From Brevundimonas sp. AJA228-03 (lineage in GTDB: Bacteria; Pseudomonadota; Alphaproteobacteria; Caulobacterales; Caulobacteraceae): a DNA stretch of 64,000 nt. The position numbers were made by a program, and so were the translations under genes. Position 1 is the stretch's first letter. Each line of letters begins with the position of its first letter. A model generated the notes under the pieces. It had not been told where the DNA came from, did not search any database, and saw only the letters and a list, made by a program, of their open reading frames with translations. Shown here piece by piece: positions 26,403 to 35,895 of the stretch. The stretch is taken from positions 2,361,001 through 2,425,000 of the forward strand of contig NZ_CP059297.1 of the NCBI RefSeq assembly GCF_017795885.1, in the 5' to 3' direction.

Positions 26403-27532
26403 CCGACATCGACCCGTTCCGCGCCATCGGCATCAGCCGCCTGGCCCATGCCCTGAAGGCCGAGGGCCGCAGCGTGATCCATATGGAGTTCGGCCAGCCG
26501 TCGACCGGCGCCCCGCCCGCCGCGATCGCCGAGGCCCACCGTGTGCTGGATCTCGACGGCATGGGCTATTGGGAGAGCGCGCCGCTGAAGGCGCGGATCG
26601 TCCAGCTGTACCGCGACCGCTACGACGTCGCGATCACGGCCGATCGTCTGCTGCTGACCTGCGGAGCCTCTCCCGCCCTGGTGCTGGCGCTGTCGTCCGC
26701 CTTCGCACCGGGCGACCGGATCGCCATGGCCCGCCCCGGCTATGTCGCCTATCGCAACACCGTCCGTGCACTGAATATCGAGGCGGTCGAGATCGCCTGC
26801 GGGCCGGCCGAGCATTACCAGCTGACGGCCGCCGCCCTGGACGCGCTGGACCCTCCGCCCGCCGGGGTCATCATCGCCAGCCCGGCCAATCCGACCGGGT
26901 CGGTGATTTCCGCCTCCGAACTCTCCGAAATCGCTGCCGTGTGTCGCAGAAAGCGGATCCGGATTCTCTCCGACGAAATCTACCACGGCCTGTCCTATGT
27001 CGGCCCCCAGCCGTCGATGCTGCAGTTCGAGCCGGACGCCATGGTCATCAACAGCTTCAGCAAATACTGGAGCATGGCCGGCTGGCGACTGGGCTGGCTG
27101 CTGGTGCCCGCCGACCATGCGGAGCGGGCGCGCGCCTTCATCGGCAATCTGTTCCTGACCCCGCCATCCCTGAGCCAGCACGCGGGTCTGGTCGCCATGG
27201 ACCAGCATGAGGTGCTGGAAGGCCATATCGAGGTCTATCGCGCCAACCGTGCCCGGATGCTGGAGGCCCTGCCCGCGCTGGGCCTGAAGTCGATCGCCCC
27301 GCCGGACGGGGCCTTCTACATCTGGGCCGACATCGGCCATCTGACGCAGGACAGCGTGGCCTTCTGCGAGCGTCTGTTGCGCGACACCGGGGTCGCGACC
27401 GCGCCCGGCGTGGACTTCGATCCCGTCGACGGCCACCGCTTCATGCGGTTCAGCTTTGCGGTCTCCACGCCCGAGATCGAGGACGCCCTGTCGCGAATGA
27501 TCCCCTGGTTCGCGGCGCGCGCGGCAGACTGA
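26399..27532 (+). CDS. PLP-dependent class I/II aminotransferase
   Basis: A 377-residue fold-type I aminotransferase. Visible motifs are MEFGQPSTGAP, YWESAPLKARI, the aromatic-substrate region ASPANPTGSVI, LSDEIYHGLSYVG with the PLP-pyridine aspartate, and the Schiff-base lysine in INSFSKYWSMAGWRLGW. The ending contains FMRFSFAVSTPEIEDAL, with the substrate-carboxylate arginine. The amino acid used is not clear; relatives are often named aspartate or aromatic aminotransferases. It starts on the rsmA stop (ATGA) and converges with fhs, separated by three bases only. Confidence 0.88.
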   Translation: MTDIDPFRAIGISRLAHALKAEGRSVIHMEFGQPSTGAPPAAIAEAHRVLDLDGMGYWESAPLKARIVQLYRDRYDVAITADRLLLTCGASPALVLALSSAFAPGDRIAMARPGYVAYRNTVRALNIEAVEIACGPAEHYQLTAAALDALDPPPAGVIIASPANPTGSVISASELSEIAAVCRRKRIRILSDEIYHGLSYVGPQPSMLQFEPDAMVINSFSKYWSMAGWRLGWLLVPADHAERARAFIGNLFLTPPSLSQHAGLVAMDQHEVLEGHIEVYRANRARMLEALPALGLKSIAPPDGAFYIWADIGHLTQDSVAFCERLLRDTGVATAPGVDFDPVDGHRFMRFSFAVSTPEIEDALSRMIPWFAARAAD

Positions 27533-27535
27533 GGC

Positions 27536-29212
27536 TCAATCCAGACCGGTGATCCGGCCGTCCGCGCCCAGCCCGATCCGCTCGGCCGAGGGCACGCGCG
27601 GCAGGCCCGGCATGGTATTGACCGCCCCGCACAGGGCGACGACGAAGCCCGCCCCGGCCGACAGCCGCACGGACTCGACCGGCAGGACGAAGCCCTGGGG
27701 CGCGCCCGACACCTTTTCGTCGGCGGTGAAGGAATAGGGCGTCTTGGCCATGCAGACCGGCAGGTGACCGTGGCCCTCGGCCTCGAACCGGGCGAGGTCC
27801 TTCCTCGCCGCGGCCGACAGGGCGATGTCTGCGGCGCGGTACAGGGACTGGGCCACCGTACGGATCTTCTGCTCCAGCGGCAGGTCGTCGGCATAGGTCA
27901 GCTTCAGCGCGCGGCCCGGATCGTCATTGGCGTCGGCCAGGGCCGCCACGGCATGGGCCAGACCCACAGCCCCCGCGCCGCCGTCGGCCCAGTGGGTGCA
28001 GACATGGGCCTCGACCCCGTGCGCCGCACACAGGTCGATGATCGCGGCCTGTTCTTCGGCCGTGTCGCCATGGAAGGCATTGATCGCCACCACGACCGGC
28101 AGCCCGAAGCCGTGCAGGTTCTCGATGTGGCGCGCCAGATTGACGAAGCCGGCCCGCACGGCCGCGACGTCGCCGGTGCCCAGCGCGTCCTTCGCAACCC
28201 CGCCCTGCAGCTTCAGCGCCCGAACCGTCGCCACGATCACGGCGGCGGCGGGAGCCAGGCCGCTGGACCGGCATTTGATATTGAGGAATTTCTCGGCCCC
28301 CAGATCGGCCCCGAACCCGGCCTCCGTCACCGCGAACTCGCCCAGCGCCAGCGCCGCGCGGGTCGCCGTCACCGAGTTGCAGCCGTGGGCGATGTTGGCG
28401 AACGGGCCGCCATGGACCAGCGTCGGTGTGCCGCCCAGCGACTGCACGAGATTGGGCAGGACAGCCTCGCCCAGCAGGGCCGCCATCGCACCGGCCGCGC
28501 CGATATCCCCGGCCGTCACAGCCCCGCCGTCCCGTGTGCGACCCACCACGATGCGGGCCAGCCGCGCGGCCAGATCGTCCGGCCCCTCGGCCAGGCACAG
28601 GACGGCCATGACCTCGCTGGCGACGGTGATGTCGAAGCCGCTCTCGCGCACCGCGCCATTGGTGCCACCAAGGCCCACCGCGACCTGCCGCAGGGCCCGG
28701 TCGTTCATGTCGACGACGCGCCGCCAGGTGACCCGCCGCGCATCCAGCCCCCGGTCGTCGCCCCAGTAGAGGGCGTTGTCGACCATGGCGGCCAGCAGGT
28801 TGTGCGCCGCGCCGATGGCGTGGAAATCGCCGGTGAAATGCAGGTTGATCCGCTCCATCGGCGCGACCTGGGCATGGCCTCCGCCCGTCGCCCCGCCCTT
28901 TCGTCCGAACACCGGCCCCAACGAGGGCTCGCGAAGGGCGATGACTGTCTTGCGTCCGATCCGGTTCAGCGCGTCGCCGAGACCGATGGTCGTGGTCGTC
29001 TTGCCTTCGCCCGCCGCTGTCGGATTGATGGCCGTGACCAGGATCAGCCGCCCCGCCGGACGATCCGCCAGCCGCGCCAGGGCTTCGCGCGACAGCTTGG
29101 CGATATAGCGGCCATAGGGTTCCAGCGCGTCGGGGCCGATCCCCACCCTGGCCGCGATCTGCTGGATCGGCTCCAGCGTCGCGGCCTGGGATATCTCGAT
29201 ATCGCCGGGCAT
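27536..29212 (-). CDS. fhs: Formate-tetrahydrofolate ligase
   Basis: A 558-residue enzyme making 10-formyl-THF from formate, THF and ATP. The ATP-binding loop is [20 protein letters not shown], followed by [38 protein letters not shown] and [17 protein letters not shown]. The C-terminal part has [10 protein letters not shown], also typical. The ATG at 29212 encodes MPGDIEISQ, the standard beginning; the reading frame extends further upstream only by overlap with gmk. It is the last gene of a minus-strand series and supplies one-carbon units. Confidence 0.95.
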   Translation of the reverse strand: MPGDIEISQAATLEPIQQIAARVGIGPDALEPYGRYIAKLSREALARLADRPAGRLILVTAINPTAAGEGKTTTTIGLGDALNRIGRKTVIALREPSLGPVFGRKGGATGGGHAQVAPMERINLHFTGDFHAIGAAHNLLAAMVDNALYWGDDRGLDARRVTWRRVVDMNDRALRQVAVGLGGTNGAVRESGFDITVASEVMAVLCLAEGPDDLAARLARIVVGRTRDGGAVTAGDIGAAGAMAALLGEAVLPNLVQSLGGTPTLVHGGPFANIAHGCNSVTATRAALALGEFAVTEAGFGADLGAEKFLNIKCRSSGLAPAAAVIVATVRALKLQGGVAKDALGTGDVAAVRAGFVNLARHIENLHGFGLPVVVAINAFHGDTAEEQAAIIDLCAAHGVEAHVCTHWADGGAGAVGLAHAVAALADANDDPGRALKLTYADDLPLEQKIRTVAQSLYRAADIALSAAARKDLARFEAEGHGHLPVCMAKTPYSFTADEKVSGAPQGFVLPVESVRLSAGAGFVVALCGAVNTMPGLPRVPSAERIGLGADGRITGLD

Positions 29213-29214
29213 GG

Positions 29215-29856
29215 TCAGACCACCTCCGAGAGCAGGGCCGTCCGGTAGGTCTCGACCCAGGTGTTGCGGAACCGCCGGCTGCGCTCGGCGTGATAGATAT
29301 GGGCCAGTTCGGAATAGGACCGGTCGAAGTCGTCGTTGACGAAGACGTAGTCGAACTCCCCGCAGTGCTCGATCTCGCCCTTGGCGTTCTGTATGCGGCG
29401 CTCGATCACGTCGTCGGCGTCCTGCGACCGGGTCACCAGACGGCGGCGGAGTTCTTCCAGACTGGGCGGCAGGATGAAGACGCGGACCGCGTCGCCCGGG
29501 CATTTCTCCGCGATCTGTCGGGCCCCCTGCCAGTCGATGTCGAACAGGACGTCCCGGCCCTCCGACAGGGCCTTGTCCACGGGCGCGCGCGGGCTGCCGT
29601 AGCGGTTGCCGTGCACATCGGCCCATTCCAGGAAGGCGTCCTCGTCGATACCGCGCTGGAATTCCTCGGGCGAGACGAAGTGATAGTCGCGGTCGGCCAC
29701 CTCTCCCGGCCGGATGCCGCGCGTGGTCATGGAGATGGACAGCTCCAGCCCGCCATGATCGGCCATCAGGCGACGGCACAGGGAGGTCTTGCCCGCGCCC
29801 GACGGGCTGGCCACGATCAGCAGGACACCCCGGCGGGGCGTGCGGTCATTCGACAT
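29215..29856 (-). CDS. gmk: Guanylate kinase
   Basis: A 213-residue GMP kinase with the P-loop [12 protein letters not shown] near residue 13, [15 protein letters not shown] GMP-binding segment (read as [11 protein letters not shown]), [19 protein letters not shown] and [13 protein letters not shown]. It converts GMP to GDP in the cytosol. It overlaps the 3' end of yicC by 11 bases and ends two bases before fhs, so the three are probably one transcript. The yicC-gmk order is common in bacteria. Confidence 0.95.
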   Translation of the reverse strand: MSNDRTPRRGVLLIVASPSGAGKTSLCRRLMADHGGLELSISMTTRGIRPGEVADRDYHFVSPEEFQRGIDEDAFLEWADVHGNRYGSPRAPVDKALSEGRDVLFDIDWQGARQIAEKCPGDAVRVFILPPSLEELRRRLVTRSQDADDVIERRIQNAKGEIEHCGEFDYVFVNDDFDRSYSELAHIYHAERSRRFRNTWVETYRTALLSEVV

Positions 29857-30730
29857 TCTGAACCTGTTCCCGAAGCTGCTCGATGACCGCCTTCAGGTCG
29901 AGGCCTATGGCGGTCAGCGCGGTCGTAGCGGATTTCGAGCACAGTGTGTTCGCCTCGCGCATGAACTCCTGCATCAGGAAGTCCAGCTTTCGGCCGGCCG
30001 GCGGCTGATCCAGCAGGGTCCGAGCCGAGGCGATGTGGGCGATCAGCCTGTCCAGTTCCTCACGGACGTCGGCCCGGGTGGCCAGGGCGGCGGCCTCCAG
30101 CACGATCCGCTCCTGCAGATCCGGCGCGTCCGGGGCCAGTTCGGCCATGCGTCGGGCGAAACGCTCGCGCACGGCCCCGGTCTGGGCGGCCGCTTCGGTT
30201 TCGGCGCGGGTGACCAAGGCTTCGATCCGGCCGACGAAGTCCTCGATCACGGGGCGCAGCTGGGCCCCTTCACGGTCGCGCGACACCTTGAGCGCATCCA
30301 GAGCCTGCTCCACGCTGGCGGCGATGGCGGCCTCGACGGCGGCACGGGCCTCGGCGTCATCGACCTGTTCGTCGCTCTCGATCACGCCTTTCAGGCCGAG
30401 CAATCCATCGGCCGACGGCGGCGTGGCCCCCTCCTCCGCCAGTCCATTGGCCAGCGCCAGATAGCGGGCCAGCACCGCCTCATTGACCTTCAAGGTCGGC
30501 GCGTCGCCGTCTGCGCGGCGTGCGTTGACGCCGAGGGTCACCTGACCCCGGCTGAGCCGGGCCTGCGCCGCCGCCCGGGCCAGCCGCTCCAGATTGTCGA
30601 ACCCGTTCGGCCCGCGAAACCGGACCTCCAGATTGCGGCCGTTGACCGAGCGCGCCTCGACCGTCCAGGTCCAGCCGTCCAGGACGCCGTCGGCCCGGCC
30701 GAAGCCGGTCATGCCGGAAAGGACGCTCAC
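29846..30730 (-). CDS. yicC: YicC family endoribonuclease
   Basis: A 294-residue protein beginning MTGFGRADG, the family hallmark, with EARSVNGRNLEVRFR, and ending with the conserved DUF1732 tail KLDFLMQEFMREANTLCSKS and [13 protein letters not shown]. YicC/YloC proteins are endoribonucleases implicated in small-RNA turnover. The first residues MSVLSG precede MTGFG; a GTG/ATG ambiguity of a few codons is possible. It overlaps gmk downstream and mltG upstream by a few bases. Confidence 0.92.
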   Translation of the reverse strand: MSVLSGMTGFGRADGVLDGWTWTVEARSVNGRNLEVRFRGPNGFDNLERLARAAAQARLSRGQVTLGVNARRADGDAPTLKVNEAVLARYLALANGLAEEGATPPSADGLLGLKGVIESDEQVDDAEARAAVEAAIAASVEQALDALKVSRDREGAQLRPVIEDFVGRIEALVTRAETEAAAQTGAVRERFARRMAELAPDAPDLQERIVLEAAALATRADVREELDRLIAHIASARTLLDQPPAGRKLDFLMQEFMREANTLCSKSATTALTAIGLDLKAVIEQLREQVQNVE

Positions 30731-31941
30731 GGCCCGTTCGCTGGTGCGGGTGTCGTGGCGGGTGCGGTCGATGGAGCCGGTGAAGCAGGCCGCAGCCCGG
30801 TCGTCGCACGCGGCGGCGTCAACGATCCGGGTGGCTGCATGGTGATGACCGCATCTTCGGTGGGCGGGGGCGGGGTCGCGGGAGCCGCGCCGGGCGGCAA
30901 GGCCTCTGTCGGTGCGGGCCCCGCCCGGCCCGCCTCGATCGAGCGCCAGCGCGCGACATTGATCAGGTGCTGCTCATAGGTCGAGGCGAACACATGCCCC
31001 CCGGTCCCGTCCGCGACGAAGAACAGGTCCTGCGACTGGGGCGGGTTCAGCACCGCCTCCAGCGACTGCCGGCCCGGATTGGCGATCGGCGTCGGGGGCA
31101 GGCCGTCGATCAGATAGGTGTTGTAGCCGGTGTCGCGCTCCAGCTCCGACCGGCGGATGCCCCGACCCAGAGGCTGGCCCTTCGTAATGCCGTAGATGAT
31201 GGTCGGATCGCTCTCCAGCCGCATGCCGATGCGCAGCCGGTTCGAGAACACCGCCGCGACCTGGGGCCGCTCGCGCGCGATGCCGGTTTCCTTCTCGACG
31301 ATGGAGGCCAGGATCACGGCCTCTTCCGGCGTCCGGACCACGGTGTTGGGTCCCCTCTGGGCCCACAGCTCCGCAAGGTTTTCGGTCGCCGCGCGCTGCA
31401 TGCGGGCGATGACCTCGGCGCGCGTTTCGCCCCGCTCGATCTCATAGGTCTCGGGCCAGAGCGAGCCCTCCTCGGGCACCTCGGCGATGGTACCGGTCAG
31501 GACGGATTCCTTGTTGAGGATGTCCACGGCCTGCGCCGACGACCACCCCTCGGGAATGGTCACGAAATGGCGCACGACGCGGCCATCGGTCAGCAGGGCC
31601 AGCACGCCCTTGAGCGAGGTTCTGGTCGGCACCTCGTACTCACCGGCGCGCAGCCTCCGGTCCGCCCCGGTCAGGGTAGCCGCGGCCTTGAACATGTCCA
31701 CCGACCGGATCACCCCCGCACTCTTCAGACGGGCGGCGATCGCCGAGACGCCCGAGCCGGACGGCAGGGTGACGATGGTCGCATCGCCCGCCCGCGCCGA
31801 GGGTCCGGGGGCGTAATAGACGCTCCAGGCCCAGGCCAGGCCGGCGATCAGGAACAGACTGACCGTCGCCGAGGCGGCCAGCGCGGCCACCACCAGTCCC
31901 GACCGCTTTGGCCCTGGGGCCGCCCCCCGGTCGTTCGTCAT
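30727..31941 (-). CDS. mltG: Endolytic murein transglycosylase MltG
   Basis: A 404-residue single-pass membrane enzyme that cuts nascent glycan strands. The TM is at about residues 17-40 (VVAALAASATVSLFLIAGLAW), then a LysM-like subdomain and the YceG core with the catalytic glutamate in VILASIVEKETGIARERPQVA and the substrate motif MRLESDPTIIYG. The last 60 residues are a proline/alanine-rich tail (PPGAAPATPPPPTE), longer than in the E. coli enzyme. It is between fabF and yicC, all on one strand. Confidence 0.93.
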   Translation of the reverse strand: MTNDRGAAPGPKRSGLVVAALAASATVSLFLIAGLAWAWSVYYAPGPSARAGDATIVTLPSGSGVSAIAARLKSAGVIRSVDMFKAAATLTGADRRLRAGEYEVPTRTSLKGVLALLTDGRVVRHFVTIPEGWSSAQAVDILNKESVLTGTIAEVPEEGSLWPETYEIERGETRAEVIARMQRAATENLAELWAQRGPNTVVRTPEEAVILASIVEKETGIARERPQVAAVFSNRLRIGMRLESDPTIIYGITKGQPLGRGIRRSELERDTGYNTYLIDGLPPTPIANPGRQSLEAVLNPPQSQDLFFVADGTGGHVFASTYEQHLINVARWRSIEAGRAGPAPTEALPPGAAPATPPPPTEDAVITMQPPGSLTPPRATTGLRPASPAPSTAPATTPAPANGP

Positions 31942-31942
31942 G

Positions 31943-33223
31943 TCAGGCGACCTTGCGGAAAATGATCGAGGCGTTGGTGCCGCCGAACCCGAAGCTGTTG
32001 GACATCACCACGTCGATCTCCATGGGCTTGCCCCTGTGTGGCACCAGATCGATGGCGGTTTCGTGTTCCGGGTCGTCCAGATTGATCGTCGGCGGCGCGA
32101 TCTGGTCGCGGATCGCCAGGACGCTGAACACCGCCTCGATGGCCCCGGCCGCCCCCAGCAGGTGGCCGGTCATCGACTTGGTCGAGGACATGGCCAGGTT
32201 CTTGGCATGGTCACCGACCAGCCGCTCGACCGCTCTCAGCTCGATCCAGTCGGCCATGGTCGAGGTGCCGTGAGCGTTGACGTAATCGATGTCCTCGACC
32301 GCGATCCCGGCCCGCTTCACCGCCGCCCTCATGGCGCGGTAGGCCCCGTCGCCGTCCTCGGACGGGGCCGTGATGTGGAAGGCGTCGCCGCTCATGCCGT
32401 AGCCGATGACCTCGGCATAGATCTTTGCCCCGCGCGCCCTCGCGTGCTCGTATTCCTCCAGCACCAGAACGCCGGCCCCCTCGCCCATGATGAAACCGGC
32501 GTGGCCCCGGTCATAGGGGCGCGAGGCCGCCTCGGGCGTGTCATTGTAGGCGGTGCACAGCGCCTTGCAGGCCAGGAATCCGGCGATGCCCAAGGGCACG
32601 ATGGAGCTTTCGGCCCCGCCCGCCACCATCACATCGGCGTCGTCGAAGGCGATCATCCGGGCGGCATCGCCAATGGCGTGAACGCCGGAGGCACAGGCCG
32701 TGACCACCGCGTGATTCGGGCCTTTCAGCTGATGCCGGATCGAGATCTGACCGCTGGCCAGGTTGATCAGGGCGGACGGGATGAAGAAGGGGCTGATCCG
32801 GCGGGCCCCTGAATCGGCCAGGATCCGGGCGCTGTCGGCGATGGGGCCGAGGCCGCCGATACCCGCGCCCATCATGACGCCGGTCCGTTCCTTGTCCTCA
32901 TCGGTCTCGGGGTGCCAGTTCGCGTCGTTCAGCGCCTCGTCGGCCGCCGCGATGCCGAACAGGATGAAGTCGTCGACGCGCTTCCTCTCCTTGGGCGACA
33001 TGATCGCGTCGGGATCGAAGCTGCCGGGCACGTCGGGCCCGCCGCCGCCCCGCCCGTCCACGCTGGGGACCTCGCCCGCGATGGTGCAGCCGTAGCCTTC
33101 CGTATCGAAGGCGGTGATCGGACGGATGCCGGAGCGCCCCTCGACGATGCCCTTCCAGCTGTGCTCGACGCCGGTGCCCAGGGGGGTGACGAGGCCGAGA
33201 CCGGTGACGACGACGCGACGCAT
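31943..33223 (-). CDS. fabF: Beta-ketoacyl-ACP synthase II
   Basis: A 426-residue condensing enzyme elongating acyl-ACP with malonyl-ACP. The nucleophile is in VTACASGVHAIGDA, the two histidines in NAHGTSTMAD and KSMTGHLLGAAGA, and the start MRRVVVTGLGLVTPLG is canonical. About ten residues rich in glycine (VDGRGGGGPDVPG) interrupt the N-terminal region compared with E. coli FabF. It lies between acpP and mltG, 104 bases after acpP with a strong hairpin between them. Confidence 0.95.
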   Translation of the reverse strand: MRRVVVTGLGLVTPLGTGVEHSWKGIVEGRSGIRPITAFDTEGYGCTIAGEVPSVDGRGGGGPDVPGSFDPDAIMSPKERKRVDDFILFGIAAADEALNDANWHPETDEDKERTGVMMGAGIGGLGPIADSARILADSGARRISPFFIPSALINLASGQISIRHQLKGPNHAVVTACASGVHAIGDAARMIAFDDADVMVAGGAESSIVPLGIAGFLACKALCTAYNDTPEAASRPYDRGHAGFIMGEGAGVLVLEEYEHARARGAKIYAEVIGYGMSGDAFHITAPSEDGDGAYRAMRAAVKRAGIAVEDIDYVNAHGTSTMADWIELRAVERLVGDHAKNLAMSSTKSMTGHLLGAAGAIEAVFSVLAIRDQIAPPTINLDDPEHETAIDLVPHRGKPMEIDVVMSNSFGFGGTNASIIFRKVA

Positions 33224-33262
33224 GCTTTCGCGCTCCAGCAGAATCCTGATTCAGAAACAGTA

Positions 33263-33303
33263 ATGGCCGCCGGGCCTCTCCGCTAGGAGGGCCGGGCGGC
33301 CAT
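33263..33303 (-). terminator. Terminator or attenuator hairpin after acpP
   Basis: ATGGCCGCC at 33263-33271 pairs with GGCGGCCAT at 33295-33303, and the inner GGGCC and GGCC extend the stem to a short loop around CGCTA. Read on the minus strand it follows the acpP stop by about 25 bases and is trailed by TTACTGTTTCTG. It probably ends or attenuates transcription between the highly expressed acpP and fabF. Confidence 0.7.
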
Positions 33304-33327
33304 CAACTGCCGTCAGACCGAATGCGC

Positions 33328-33567
33328 TTAGGCGGCGGTCTTTTCGTCGATGAACTTCACCGCGTCGCCGACGGTCTGGATGTGCTCGGCGGCGTCGTCG
33401 GGGATCTCGATGTCGAACTCTTCCTCGAAGGCCATGACCAGTTCGACGTTGTCGAGCGAGTCAGCGCCCAGGTCGTCGATGAAGCTGGCCTTTTCGGTGA
33501 CCTTGTCCGGATCGGCGTCCAGGTGGTCGATGACGATCTTGCGGACGCGTTCCAGGGTATCGGACAT
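33328..33567 (-). CDS. acpP: Acyl carrier protein
   Basis: A 79-residue acidic protein with the phosphopantetheine attachment serine S37 in [18 protein letters not shown]. It carries acyl chains during fatty acid and lipid A synthesis. Position between fabG and fabF is the standard fab arrangement. The 239-base upstream spacer holds two copies of a palindromic element further out and presumably its own promoter, as ACP is made at high level. Confidence 0.97.
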   Translation of the reverse strand: MSDTLERVRKIVIDHLDADPDKVTEKASFIDDLGADSLDNVELVMAFEEEFDIEIPDDAAEHIQTVGDAVKFIDEKTAA

Positions 33568-33732
33568 AGGTGTCTCTGCCTTCTAGATGCCGCCCGGGGC
33601 GGCGTTGTAATCTTGGTCTGCCGTGTCACGGCGGCCCCGATTGCGCAAGAGGCAACACCTCGCTGACCCAACCGGATAGCGACGCTTTAGCACACCGCTC
33701 GCGGGGGGAAATAGGGCGTAACGCATCTTGAG

Positions 33733-33760
33733 GGGCTATCGCGCGGTCGCGCGACTTGAG
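33733..33760. repeat. Short palindromic element, copy 1
   Basis: A 28-base unit beginning GGGCTATCGCGCGG and ending CGCGACTTGAG. Its core TCGCGCG-GT-CGCGCGA is a near-perfect palindrome. An identical copy follows 11 bases later, and a diverged copy lies inside surE. It resembles REP-type elements. Confidence 0.8.
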
Positions 33761-33771
33761 GCAGGCCAGGC

Positions 33772-33799
33772 GGGCTATCGCGCGGTCGCGCGACTTGAG
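33772..33799. repeat. Short palindromic element, copy 2
   Basis: Identical to the unit at 33733-33760 over all 28 bases, separated by 11 unrelated bases. It continues as CCGG, so the outer GGCT and AGCC can pair, as in the surE copy. It ends 8 bases before the stop codon of the small membrane protein gene. Confidence 0.8.
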
Positions 33800-33806
33800 C
33801 CGGGTG

Positions 33807-34001
33807 TTATCGGCGGGGACGGTTGACCCACCACACCAGACCCCCGCCGACGATCGCCATCGGAGCCCCGTAGATCGCCCAGATGATCTGGCCGGTCATG
33901 AAGCTGCCCGGCAGGATGTTGAGCCCCTGAAGCACCCAGATGATGCCGAGCAGCAGCAGCGGGCCCGCGAGAATGGTGGCGAGGTAGCGGAGGACGATCA
34001 T
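33807..34001 (-). CDS. Small two-helix membrane protein
   Basis: A 64-residue protein with two hydrophobic segments (LRYLATILAGPLLLLGIIWV, and IIWAIYGAPMAIVGGGLVWW) and a basic tail VNRPRR. No family is recognised. It is encoded 19 bases downstream of fabG on the same strand, with an ATG start and a plausible AGGAAC Shine-Dalgarno. The palindromic element pair directly follows its stop. Confidence 0.6.
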   Translation of the reverse strand: MIVLRYLATILAGPLLLLGIIWVLQGLNILPGSFMTGQIIWAIYGAPMAIVGGGLVWWVNRPRR

Positions 34002-34020
34002 CGGGGTGTTCCTTCGGCAA

Positions 34021-34761
34021 TCAGATCATCGCCATGCCGCCGTTCACATGCAGCGTCTGGCCCGTGACGTAAGCCGCTTCGTCGGACGAAAGATAGACGG
34101 CCGCCGCCGCGATCTCGTCGCCGGTGCCCAGGCGCCCGGCCGGAATGTTCCGGAGGATGCCCTCGCGCTGCTGCTCGTTCAGCACATCGGTCATGGGCGA
34201 GGTGATGAAGCCCGGGGCGATGCAGTTCACGGTGATGCCGCGCGACCCGACTTCCTGGGCCAGGGACTTGGAAAAACCGATCATGCCGGCCTTGGAGGCG
34301 GCATAGTTGGTCTGGCCGGCATTGCCGGTGACGCCGACCACCGAGGTGATGCCGATGATCCGCCCCGAGCGGCGTTTCATCATGCCCTTCATTGCCGCGC
34401 GCGACAGACGGAAATAGCTTTCCAGATTGACGGTCAGGACCGACTGGAAGTCCTCGTCCTTCATCCGCAGCAGCAGGCCGTCCCTGGTGATCCCGGCATT
34501 GGCGACGAGGATATCCAGCCCCGCCCCCGCGACCTCCTCGGCCACGCCGACCAGGGCATCGACCGAGGCCGGATCGGACAGGTTGGCGGTGGCGAAATGC
34601 GCGCGCTCGCCCAGTTCCGCCTTCATGTCGGCCAGCACGGCCTCGCGCGTGCCGGACAGGACGACGGTCGCGCCCTGGGCATGCAGGGCACGGGCGACGG
34701 CCCCGCCGATGCCGCCCGTGGCCCCGGTGACGAGGGCGGTCTTGCCGGTCAGATTGAACAT
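34021..34761 (-). CDS. fabG: 3-oxoacyl-ACP reductase
   Basis: A 246-residue SDR that reduces 3-ketoacyl-ACP with NADPH. TGATGGIGGAVA binds the cofactor, NAGITRDGLLLRM is characteristic of FabG, and the active site is SVVGVTGNAGQTNYAASKAG (S, Y and K). The ending YVTGQTLHVNGGMAM is also typical. It follows fabD on the minus strand; the spacer between the two is filled by a heptad repeat array. Confidence 0.96.
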   Translation of the reverse strand: MFNLTGKTALVTGATGGIGGAVARALHAQGATVVLSGTREAVLADMKAELGERAHFATANLSDPASVDALVGVAEEVAGAGLDILVANAGITRDGLLLRMKDEDFQSVLTVNLESYFRLSRAAMKGMMKRRSGRIIGITSVVGVTGNAGQTNYAASKAGMIGFSKSLAQEVGSRGITVNCIAPGFITSPMTDVLNEQQREGILRNIPAGRLGTGDEIAAAAVYLSSDEAAYVTGQTLHVNGGMAMI

Positions 34762-34774
34762 GGTCTGTCTCCGT

Positions 34775-34850
34775 AGTGACGAGTGTTTAGTGGCGAGTGG
34801 CGAGAAGGGCGGCGAGTGAACTCGTCATTCGTCACCCGCCACTCGTCACT
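34775..34850. repeat. Inverted heptad array between fabG and fabD
   Basis: AGTGACGAGTG at 34775-34785 is exactly inverted as CACTCGTCACT at 34840-34850. Both arms are built of degenerate 7-base units: GTGACGA, GTGGCGA, GTGGCGA on the left and TCATTCG, TCACCCG, CCACTCG on the right. The right arm overlaps fabD and encodes its last residues and stop codon (34832-34834). Confidence 0.8.
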
Positions 34851-35788
34851 GCCTGGGCGAAAGCCTCGATGTCTTCCGGACTGTTCAGCGCCAGACTGTC
34901 CGCGTCCGGGGCGATCCGCCTGGCCATGCCGGTCAGCACCTTGCCCGAGCCGATCTCGACGAAGCGGGTCACGCCGCCGTCCGTCGCCATCCATTCCATG
35001 CTCTCACGCCAGCGCACGCGGCCGGTGACCTGTTCGATCAGCAGGCGACGGATCGTGTCGGCGTCGGTCTCCGGTCGGGCCGTGACATTGGCCACGACGG
35101 GCACGGACGGCGCGATCAGTCGGGCGGAGGCCAGGGCCGCGGCCATCTCGTCGGCGGCCGCCTGCATCAGCGGGCAGTGGAAGGGGGCCGAGACGTTCAG
35201 CGGAATCGCCCGCGCCCCCAGTTCTTTGGCCTTCTCGATGGCGCGATCCACGGCAGCCTTGTCGCCCGAGATGACGACATTGCCGTTGTTATTGTCGTTG
35301 GCGACGACGCAGGTGCCGATTTCGGCCCCGGCCGCTGCGGCTTCCTCGGCGAGGGCCAGGTCCGTCTTCGGCCCGATCAGCGACGCCATCGCCCCCTGCC
35401 CGACCGGCACGGCCCGCTGCATGGCCTGGCCGCGCAGCTTCAGCAGGCGCGCGGTGTCGGCGATCGAAAGGGCCCCTGCCGCCGCCAGGGCCGAATACTC
35501 GCCCAGCGAATGGCCCGCCACGAAGGCCGCGAGAGCCACGGACACGTCGAACTCCCTGTCCAGCACCCGCATGACCGCCAGCGACACCGCCATCAGGGCC
35601 GGCTGGGCATTTTCGGTCAGGGTCAGCTGATCCTCGGGCCCGTTCCGCATCAGTCCCGACAGATCCTGACCCAGCGCCTGATCGACCTCGGCGAAAACCT
35701 CGCGCGCCGAGGCGAAGGCGTCGGCCAGCGCCGCGCCCATGCCGACGGCCTGACTGCCTTGTCCGGGGAACAGGAGGGCGAGGGTCAT
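34832..35788 (-). CDS. fabD: Malonyl-CoA:ACP transacylase
   Basis: A 318-residue enzyme that loads malonyl on ACP. Motifs are LLFPGQGSQAVGMG, the nucleophile S94 in AGHSLGEYSAL, and SAPFHCPLM with the catalytic histidine. The last residues, AVTSGG and stop, are encoded by the heptad repeat that fills the fabG-fabD spacer, so the natural end of the gene may have been replaced. It is the first gene of the minus-strand fab series and is divergent from the toxin-antitoxin pair. Confidence 0.95.
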   Translation of the reverse strand: MTLALLFPGQGSQAVGMGAALADAFASAREVFAEVDQALGQDLSGLMRNGPEDQLTLTENAQPALMAVSLAVMRVLDREFDVSVALAAFVAGHSLGEYSALAAAGALSIADTARLLKLRGQAMQRAVPVGQGAMASLIGPKTDLALAEEAAAAGAEIGTCVVANDNNNGNVVISGDKAAVDRAIEKAKELGARAIPLNVSAPFHCPLMQAAADEMAAALASARLIAPSVPVVANVTARPETDADTIRRLLIEQVTGRVRWRESMEWMATDGGVTRFVEIGSGKVLTGMARRIAPDADSLALNSPEDIEAFAQAVTSGG

Positions 35789-35895
35789 AAGGAGGGTCCG
35801 TGGTTGCCTGAGGAGCGCGGAGGGGTAAGCCGGTTGCCGCCTCCGGGCAACCCGGCCGACTTGACGAAGGGCGGTCGAGAGACGACGTTTCAGGC

